Shown here one piece after another: positions 5,879 through 11,324 of a DNA stretch of 11,324 nt. The stretch covers positions 1 to 11,324 of the forward strand of contig JAAHIA010000126.1 of the NCBI GenBank assembly GCA_010671975.1, in the 5' to 3' direction. The notes under the pieces are model-generated. The model searched no databases, had not been told where the DNA came from, and saw only the letters and a list, made by a program, of their open reading frames with translations. Position 1 is the stretch's first letter. Each line of letters begins with the position of its first letter. Made by a program: the position numbers and the translations under genes. Origin of the DNA: Leptolyngbya sp. SIO4C1 (GTDB taxonomy: Bacteria > Cyanobacteriota > Cyanobacteriia > Phormidesmidales > Phormidesmidaceae).

Positions 5879-7585
5879 CTAACCTCTAGCAGGCGATGGC
5901 GCATCAGAGGGCTGAATCGGTCTCCAGAATGTTAGCTCCGGGCTGATGGGCTGAATCTCTGTGCCGGGGTAGTAGAACTGCAGGATGCGGCTAGGCGACC
6001 AGCCAAGCTCACCTAGGCGATAGGCACCGGTCTGGCTGAGCCCAACGCCGTGCCCAAAGCCGCCGCCTACGAACGTATAGCCTTTGAGGACAGGCGCTGG
6101 GCTAGGGACCGTTCCTGGCATTGATCCAGCTGCGGGCGGGGCCGGTGAGCTAGGGGCTTCATAGATGGGCTCTAGATAAAACAGCAGGCTGCGCGGGGGG
6201 ATGAGCGCGCTGACAATCTCATTTTTAGTCAGCTCAAAGCTGCCGACATCGGTTTCGACCAGAACCGTCTGTGCCCGCCCCGTCTCTGAGCGCTCGGTAA
6301 CGGTTAGCTGCGTGACTTTAGTCAGATTGGCCAGCGGATGCTGCCGATTGCTCAGGTAGGCTTTGATGCCAGCCGTGAGCTCTTCGAGCGTACCCCGGCG
6401 CTGCCAGCGAAAGGTCGGCCAGTCATCTTCATTGAATCCCTGCTGTAGGCCAATGAAGCTGCGCAGGTGAGTTTCGTCTGAGAGCGGCCGCAGCACTAGA
6501 TCCCAGTTGGTTTGCACTGAGTCAACCACGGGCTGCAGATAGGGACGATCGCGACCTTCCCAAACGTCGCTGAAGCGCGCAGTGATGCCGCCTGTGGTAG
6601 AGGAATAGAGCGCATCTACCAGCTCGTTGTTATAAGTAAGCACCTGGCCTTGAGTATTCGTGATCGCGCTGTCTGCCGCTGGAGAGGTGCCGCTGAGACC
6701 GCGATAGACCTGACATTGCGTATCAGCACAGAGCTGATAGTTGTCAATAGCAAACCGGCGCAGGTTGCGCAGGGCATAGGTGCGCGCCAAAATTGTTTGA
6801 GCCTCGGCCGCCGTACGCGGTGCAGCAGCGCCGATCTCATGCGGCACCACGCCGCGCAGATAGAGCTCAATTGGCACCTGATTGACCACGGTGTAGGTTC
6901 CATAGGCGTTGGGCTGCACTCTGAGATCGCCTGCATAGAGCTGCCTGCGACCGTTCTCTCCCTCCGCCAGCTGAATTCGACGATTGGCGCTAACAATATC
7001 GAACTGAGTGCGGTTATAGCGATAGCCGTTAGCAATAAAGGCCATGCTGGGCACCTCGGTCACCACGCGACTGTCTATGTATAGATTGGGGTGGTCAGCT
7101 GCCTGCAAATTTTCTAGCAGCAGCCGTCGCAGCAGCGGCGTACTGTAGACGTCACGCTTGGCCCAGACCTGCCAGCTGTTCGGCTGGGCCACTTCTGTAT
7201 CAATGCCGGCTGCCTGCCAGCGATTGGCCGCGTCTTCTGCCGATTCAAAGCTGCGATGCGTGCTCAAAACAACCCACTCCTGCAGCATCGGCTGCTCGAG
7301 CGGCACCATCGAGATATCGAGCGTCACTCGATCGGTGGTGAGCGTCTGCGGCTGTTCGCCCGTCTTAAACTTGACCGTCAGCTGATCGCCCGCTAGCGGC
7401 TCCAGCACAATTTGCTGATTGGGGTCTGCGCCAAAGCGCTGGACAATGCCCACTTTAATTTCAGGATTAAGCGGGGCCTGCGCCCGAACGGGCAGACCAG
7501 ACAGAACAAGACCCGCTAGCCCCGCCGACAGCGCGGAGAGCGGTAGCGTAAGCAGCTTAGGTTGAGCGCGCAAAAAGCCAATCAC
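5879..7585 (-). CDS. Exported SpoIID/LytB-domain protein (amidase enhancer-like)
   Basis: A 568-residue cell-envelope protein. SpoIID is a lytic transglycosylase acting on peptidoglycan during sporulation; non-sporulating cyanobacteria carry homologues thought to act in wall remodelling. Residues 1-37 form a signal peptide with likely cleavage after VRAQA. Residues 100-165 (WVVLSTHRSFESAEDAANRW onward) look like a SPOR-type fold. The SpoIID domain follows: VVPHEIG, with Glu250 at the position of the catalytic glutamate, AEAQTILARTYALRN (260-274), SSTTGGIT (328-335), and the C-terminal GHGVGLSQTGAYRLGELGW (511-529) with YYPGTEI. A Pro/Ala/Ser-rich linker (about 477-498) separates the last block. 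The GTG at 7585 fits the signal peptide; the frame upstream is open but offers no better start. Confidence 0.88.
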   Translation of the reverse strand: MIGFLRAQPKLLTLPLSALSAGLAGLVLSGLPVRAQAPLNPEIKVGIVQRFGADPNQQIVLEPLAGDQLTVKFKTGEQPQTLTTDRVTLDISMVPLEQPMLQEWVVLSTHRSFESAEDAANRWQAAGIDTEVAQPNSWQVWAKRDVYSTPLLRRLLLENLQAADHPNLYIDSRVVTEVPSMAFIANGYRYNRTQFDIVSANRRIQLAEGENGRRQLYAGDLRVQPNAYGTYTVVNQVPIELYLRGVVPHEIGAAAPRTAAEAQTILARTYALRNLRRFAIDNYQLCADTQCQVYRGLSGTSPAADSAITNTQGQVLTYNNELVDALYSSTTGGITARFSDVWEGRDRPYLQPVVDSVQTNWDLVLRPLSDETHLRSFIGLQQGFNEDDWPTFRWQRRGTLEELTAGIKAYLSNRQHPLANLTKVTQLTVTERSETGRAQTVLVETDVGSFELTKNEIVSALIPPRSLLFYLEPIYEAPSSPAPPAAGSMPGTVPSPAPVLKGYTFVGGGFGHGVGLSQTGAYRLGELGWSPSRILQFYYPGTEIQPISPELTFWRPIQPSDAPSPARG

Positions 7586-7676
7586 AATAGCGGATTCAAT
7601 GACAGTGATTTCATTATCTCTTAGCGCTCCTGATTCGACAGCGGGGCGGCTCAGTCTAAAGCTAATTCCAATGCAG

Positions 7677-7715
7677 GTTGCCCGATAAGTTGCCCGATAA
7701 ATAGTTGCAATATAA
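7677..7715. repeat. Direct 12-bp repeats at the dps-unit promoter
   Basis: GTTGCCCGATAA occurs twice exactly and adjacently (7677-7688, 7689-7700). A third, weaker copy GTTGCAATATAA (9 of 12 matching) sits at 7704-7715 and contains the -35 box. The arrangement resembles a tandem array of regulator-binding sites. Confidence 0.75.
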
Positions 7716-7733
7716 ACTCATAACGAGTATGAT
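7705..7733 (+). promoter_or_regulatory. Sigma-70 promoter of the small ORF-dps unit
   Basis: TTGCAA (7705-7710) and TATGAT (7728-7733) have an ideal 17-nt spacer. The predicted start is near 7740, only a few bases before a perfect Shine-Dalgarno sequence at 7744, so the leader is very short ahead of the first ORF. The upstream 12-bp repeats run into the -35 element, which suggests regulated transcription. Confidence 0.65.
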
Positions 7734-7743
7734 TTATCTATGT

Positions 7744-7752
7744 AAGGAGGTG
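7744..7752 (+). promoter_or_regulatory. Perfect Shine-Dalgarno sequence with no ideally placed start
   Basis: AAGGAGGTG is fully complementary to the 16S rRNA tail. The next ATG codons are at 7765 (32-codon frame ending 7863) and 7773 (64-codon frame), 12 and 20 nt beyond its last base; no ATG, GTG or TTG falls 5-9 nt after it. A small hairpin GGTG-CTCT-CACC (7749-7760) could bring the ATG closer or mask the site. Confidence 0.6.
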
Positions 7753-7772
7753 CTCTCACCGCCCATGCCTAA

Positions 7773-7967
7773 ATGGCGATGGTCAAAGTTAAAGATATTT
7801 CCCGCTCACAGATTCGCCGGTCCCTATATCAGCAAGCTGATGCTGAGAAAGTCAGGGCGCTGATGGCGTCTATCGATTCGCTACCGCGTGCGTCAAGCGC
7901 CCCGGTCGTCCCTGAGGCACCACATTGCCTCAGGGCAATCTTCGATTACCATTTGAAAGTTCTTTGA
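7773..7967 (+). CDS. Small hypothetical protein upstream of dps
   Basis: I do not recognise this 64-residue product. The N-terminal half is basic and helix-prone (KVKDISRSQIRRSLYQQADA, then EKVRALMASIDSLP); the C-terminal part (SSAPVVPEAPH onward) coincides with a strong DNA palindrome. Codon use resembles neighbouring genes and there is no hydrophobic segment. A second in-frame ATG is at 7779; a TAA just upstream of 7773 prevents extension. Its TGA (7965-7967) lies 12 nt before the dps ATG, compatible with translational coupling. Alternatives are a leader peptide, or non-coding leader with another frame (ATG 7765) being the one translated. Confidence 0.5.
   Translation: MAMVKVKDISRSQIRRSLYQQADAEKVRALMASIDSLPRASSAPVVPEAPHCLRAIFDYHLKVL
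7910..7935 (+). promoter_or_regulatory. Strong stem-loop 44 nt before the dps start
   Basis: CCCTGAGGCA (7910-7919) and TGCCTCAGGG (7926-7935) form a perfect 10-bp stem with a 6-nt loop. No T-run follows, so it is not a standard terminator. It lies in the 3' part of the small ORF, where it could protect a processed dps transcript, attenuate translation or act as an operator. Confidence 0.6.
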
Positions 7968-7979
7968 ATGAGGTTAACT

Positions 7980-8462
7980 ATGCCAGTACAAGCTCCTCAA
8001 ATTGATATTGGAATTTCTGAGCAGCAGCGCAAAGCTATCGCTGATGGGCTTTCTCGCCTGCTTGCTGACACCTACACGCTCTATCTCAAAACCCACAATT
8101 TTCACTGGAACGTGACTGGACCCATGTTCCAGACGCTGCATCTGATGTTCGAAGAGCAGTATAACGAGCTATCTGTTGCAGTCGATGACATTGCTGAACG
8201 GATTCGGGCACTGGGCTTCCCTGCGCCCGGAACCTATAGCGATTACGCCGAGCTGAGCTCCATTCAGGAGACCAAAGGCGTTCCCACAGCAGAAGAAATG
8301 ATCAAGCTGCTGGTCGAAGGTCAAGAAGCCGTTGTGCGCACGGCGCGCTCGATCTTTTCCGCCGTCGATGAGGCCAACGACGAGCCTACGGCCGACCTGC
8401 TGACGCAGCGGATGCAGGTGCATGAGAAGACCGCTTGGATGTTGCGCAGTTTGTTGCAATAA
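7980..8462 (+). CDS. dps: Dps family ferritin-like DNA-protection protein
   Basis: Dps forms a 12-subunit shell that oxidises Fe(II) with hydrogen peroxide and stores iron, protecting DNA under oxidative stress and starvation. The 160-residue length is normal. The intersubunit ferroxidase residues are visible as His42 (NFHWNVTGP), His54 and Glu58 (LHLMFEEQY), and Asp69 and Glu73 (VDDIAERIRALG). I choose ATG 7980 (MPVQAPQ) with GAGG (7971-7974) as ribosome-binding site; an in-frame ATG at 7968 directly follows the small ORF stop but has no such site. No long basic N-terminal tail is present, so DNA binding through the N-terminus is doubtful. Confidence 0.94.
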   Translation: MPVQAPQIDIGISEQQRKAIADGLSRLLADTYTLYLKTHNFHWNVTGPMFQTLHLMFEEQYNELSVAVDDIAERIRALGFPAPGTYSDYAELSSIQETKGVPTAEEMIKLLVEGQEAVVRTARSIFSAVDEANDEPTADLLTQRMQVHEKTAWMLRSLLQ

Positions 8463-8513
8463 TCGCGCTAGGGCATAAGCTGGCCCTGCTGTGCTGCTGA
8501 TAGGCTGCCAAAC

Positions 8514-9143
8514 ATGGCTTCTGTTTCTTCTGACGATCGTACTCGCATGCTGCAGACATTAATGCAGCGTGCGGGTATTGCTAGCTTTCGAGCGCTAGCG
8601 GCGCAGGCAGGTGTCTCCCGCTGGCAGATCGATCGGCTGCGTCAGGGTGGCCTTTCGCAGATGCGGCTGGAATACCTCACAAAGCTGGCGGCGGCTCTGT
8701 CTATACCACTGACAGAGCTGCTAGCTCACTTCGGCGCGGTGACACCGGAGGCGAAACCGGAGGCGCTGCAGGCAGACTATCAGCGGCTACAGCAGCAGCT
8801 GGCGCAGCAGGCAGAGCAGGTGCGATCGCAGGTTCAAGCCGATGCGCTGCGACTGCTAGAATCCTGGCTGGTCTATTGGCCTACGGCCGCTGCCAAAGTC
8901 GCTGAATTGGGGGATGATTTCCCTGCTCAGCGTCTGCTACCGCTGGTGAAACCGGTTGAGAACCTGATGGCTGAGTGGGGCGTCGCCGCCTTTGGTGCCG
9001 TGGGTGAAAAGACTCCCTATGACCCGCAGCGCCATCAGCTGATTAGCGGCAGTGCTGACCCTGGCGATCCGGTGCGCGTGAGGAACGTAGGCTACTGCCA
9101 TCACGACAAGCTGCTCTACCGCGCTAAAGTGAGCCCCGGCTAG
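8514..9143 (+). CDS. HTH protein with coiled coil and GrpE-like C-terminal domain
   Basis: A 209-residue protein with three parts. Residues about 20-72 look like an XRE/Cro-type helix-turn-helix (FRALAAQAGVSRWQIDRLRQ, then LTKLAAALSIPLTELL). Residues 84-115 are Gln-rich and heptad-like (LQADYQRLQQQLAQQAEQV). Residues about 157-206 resemble the GrpE beta-domain: AAFGAVGEKTPYDPQRHQLI, then DPGDPVRVRNVGY and LLYRAKVSP, which mirrors GrpE's VGE-x-FDP-x-x-H, GY and LRPA-x-V. GrpE is the DnaK nucleotide exchange factor, so this may connect DNA binding to Hsp70, but that is inference. It follows dps by 51 nt on the same strand and could be co-transcribed. There is no clear Shine-Dalgarno before ATG 8514. 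Confidence 0.75.
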   Translation: MASVSSDDRTRMLQTLMQRAGIASFRALAAQAGVSRWQIDRLRQGGLSQMRLEYLTKLAAALSIPLTELLAHFGAVTPEAKPEALQADYQRLQQQLAQQAEQVRSQVQADALRLLESWLVYWPTAAAKVAELGDDFPAQRLLPLVKPVENLMAEWGVAAFGAVGEKTPYDPQRHQLISGSADPGDPVRVRNVGYCHHDKLLYRAKVSPG

Positions 9144-9158
9144 TTTCTGCTAGAAAGG

Positions 9159-9185
9159 GGAGACAAGCTGAAAGTGCCTGTCTCC
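9159..9185. terminator. Stem-loop between convergent HTH-GrpE and gnd genes
   Basis: GGAGACA (9159-9165) and TGTCTCC (9179-9185) form a perfect 7-bp stem with a 13-nt loop in the 50-nt gap between two convergent genes. Neither strand has a T-run after it, so intrinsic termination is only possible; 3'-end protection is equally likely. Confidence 0.4.
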
Positions 9186-9193
9186 GGCCTTGC

Positions 9194-10618
<1,425 letters not shown>

Positions 10619-10629
10619 AAGCTTATTTA

Positions 10630-10659
10630 CTGGAAACGCTGCTAATTTATCGTTTCCAG
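10630..10659 (-). promoter_or_regulatory. Perfect 9-bp dyad in the gnd leader
   Basis: CTGGAAACG (10630-10638) and CGTTTCCAG (10651-10659) are exact inverted copies separated by 12 nt. The half-site centres are 21 bp apart, two helical turns, which suits a dimeric regulator; as RNA it forms a hairpin 11 nt before the gnd ATG and could control translation. No -10/-35 pair can be placed confidently nearby. Confidence 0.6.
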
Positions 10660-10752
10660 CGTAGACAAGTTTTTTGGAATGAGGGTCTATCAATAGGATT
10701 TCTTTAAGACCCGCCAGCTGAATTTACTCAGCTGAGCCCGATTCGGTATCTT

Positions 10753-11208
10753 CTAATACCTTTCAGACAGGCTGGCCTCGATGAACCTCTCCCAGACCTC
10801 GTTCGGCGTCCAAATCTGGGCCATTAGCGCCCTTGCCTCAGCGTCGGGTCGGCCTAGCCGCAGCCGGCTGTAGAGATACATCATGGTCGAAACGCGCATA
10901 TTCATGGCGCAGTGCACCCAGACCTTGAGATCGCGCTGCCTGGCCTCGTCTAAGGTGGCAAATAGCGCGGCCAGATTCTCAGCCGTCGGGTTTTCCCACA
11001 CCACGGGAATATGCTGATAGGCCATCCCTTGCTTACGGACAATCTCTGGCTCAGCCGGCAGCCAGCTGTTGGAGCTCGGCATAGCAAGGTTGATCACCTG
11101 CTCATAGCCTGCTGCCTTGATGTCGGCGAACTGCTCAGCGCTCGGCTGCCCGGAGGTGGCAACCTGCGAGTTGAGCGGTAGATAGTTGCAAATATCCGTC
11201 AGTGCCAT
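10753..11208 (-). CDS. Protein tyrosine/dual-specificity phosphatase-like protein (BLH/DUF442 type)
   Basis: A 151-residue protein resembling the small PTP-fold family related to beta-lactamase hydrolase-like phosphatases. The N-terminus (ICNYLPLNSQVATSGQPSAE), EQVINLAMP (36-44), HIPVVWENPT (66-75) and the C-terminal IWTPNEVWERFI fit that family as I remember it. The phosphate loop reads VHCAMNMRVS: Cys100 and Arg105 are separated by four residues, whereas classical PTPs have five with a central Gly. I recall similar loops in relatives (HCAANxRVS), so this is probably a family trait rather than an error; whether these are active phosphatases is unclear. ATG at 11208; a GGTAT/ATACC dyad (10745-10760) overlaps the stop. 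Confidence 0.75.
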   Translation of the reverse strand: MALTDICNYLPLNSQVATSGQPSAEQFADIKAAGYEQVINLAMPSSNSWLPAEPEIVRKQGMAYQHIPVVWENPTAENLAALFATLDEARQRDLKVWVHCAMNMRVSTMMYLYSRLRLGRPDAEARALMAQIWTPNEVWERFIEASLSERY

Positions 11209-11222
11209 AGGCTATATTTAAC

Positions 11223-11236
11223 CTTCAAGCTTCAAG
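11223..11236. repeat. Heptanucleotide duplication in a divergent promoter region
   Basis: CTTCAAG is repeated twice exactly (11223-11229, 11230-11236) in the 62-nt gap between the divergent PTP-like gene and the gene at the right edge. Short tandem heptamers are common in cyanobacterial intergenic DNA; two copies may also be chance. Confidence 0.5.
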
Positions 11237-11270
11237 ACCTAATTTATCTAAAACTCAGGGAGTTGCGTCA

Positions 11271-11324
11271 ATGGCAGAGCCGCCGCGTCAGCTCAGCAAG
11301 CAGGAACTGCAGGAATGGCAGGCT
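11271..11324 (+). CDS. Start of an unidentified gene (cut by the right window edge)
   Basis: Eighteen codons are visible: MAEPPRQLSKQELQEWQA. The ATG at 11271 is preceded by CAGGGAG (11257-11263), a good Shine-Dalgarno about 7 nt away, and the frame stays open to the edge. The peptide is hydrophilic and helix-prone; too little is present to assign a family. It is divergent from the PTP-like gene. Confidence 0.55.
   Translation, partial: MAEPPRQLSKQELQEWQA

Noticed and set aside
6650..7084. Plus-strand ORF of 144 codons within the SpoIID-domain gene
   Set aside because: It is the antisense shadow of a well-supported gene in GC-rich sequence, with no motif or start signal of its own.
8470..8487. 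AGGGC/GCCCT dyad after dps as a terminator
   Set aside because: Only 5 bp with an 8-nt loop and no T-run; too weak to call.
10619..10693. 25-residue N-terminal extension of Gnd
   Set aside because: The family starts at the residues before GVIGLAVMG; the extension runs through a perfect inverted repeat in the leader.

Overview
The window comes from a cyanobacterium. At least seven HIP1 octamers (GCGATCGC) lie in 11.3 kb, where about 0.2 would be expected by chance. A photosynthetic-type [2Fe-2S] ferredoxin (petF) and a cyanobacterial biliverdin reductase (bvdR) are both present, and several other genes belong to families that are common in cyanobacteria. I cannot fix the genus from sequence alone. 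The coding regions are GC-rich; the petF upstream region is clearly AT-rich.

Layout, left to right: the N-terminal half of nadA (quinolinate synthase, minus strand, running off the left edge) with a near-consensus promoter; a HAD-family phosphatase homologue that has lost catalytic motifs (minus); divergently from it, a TIGR04168-type metallophosphoesterase (plus); tRNA-Ser(UGA); a DUF2085 membrane protein (plus); a ComB-like 2-phosphosulfolactate phosphatase (plus), which overlaps tail to tail with bvdR (minus); a 594-nt AT-rich divergent region; petF (plus) with strong 3' hairpins; an exported SpoIID/LytB-domain protein (minus); a consensus-like promoter driving a small ORF and dps (plus); an HTH protein with a GrpE-like C-terminus (plus); gnd, 6-phosphogluconate dehydrogenase (minus); a PTP-like phosphatase with an unusual active-site loop (minus); and the first codons of a rightward gene at the right edge.

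Most of this is core metabolism and photosynthetic housekeeping: NAD synthesis, electron transfer, bilin reduction, NADPH supply through the oxidative pentose phosphate route, iron storage and DNA protection, and cell-wall remodelling. The genes sit in short mono- or bicistronic units on both strands, not in one pathway operon. The only likely co-transcribed set is small ORF, dps and HTH-GrpE, which would couple iron/oxidative-stress protection to a putative regulator.

I found no mobile element, CRISPR array, phage or toxin-antitoxin signature, and no obvious new multi-gene system. The points most worth a second look are the HTH/GrpE-like fusion, the HAD pseudo-phosphatase, the dps leader (ideal Shine-Dalgarno with no well-placed start, a 10-bp hairpin, and 12-bp direct repeats at the promoter), the gnd leader dyad, the nested inverted repeats upstream of petF, and a set of short tandem duplications in or beside intergenic regions.
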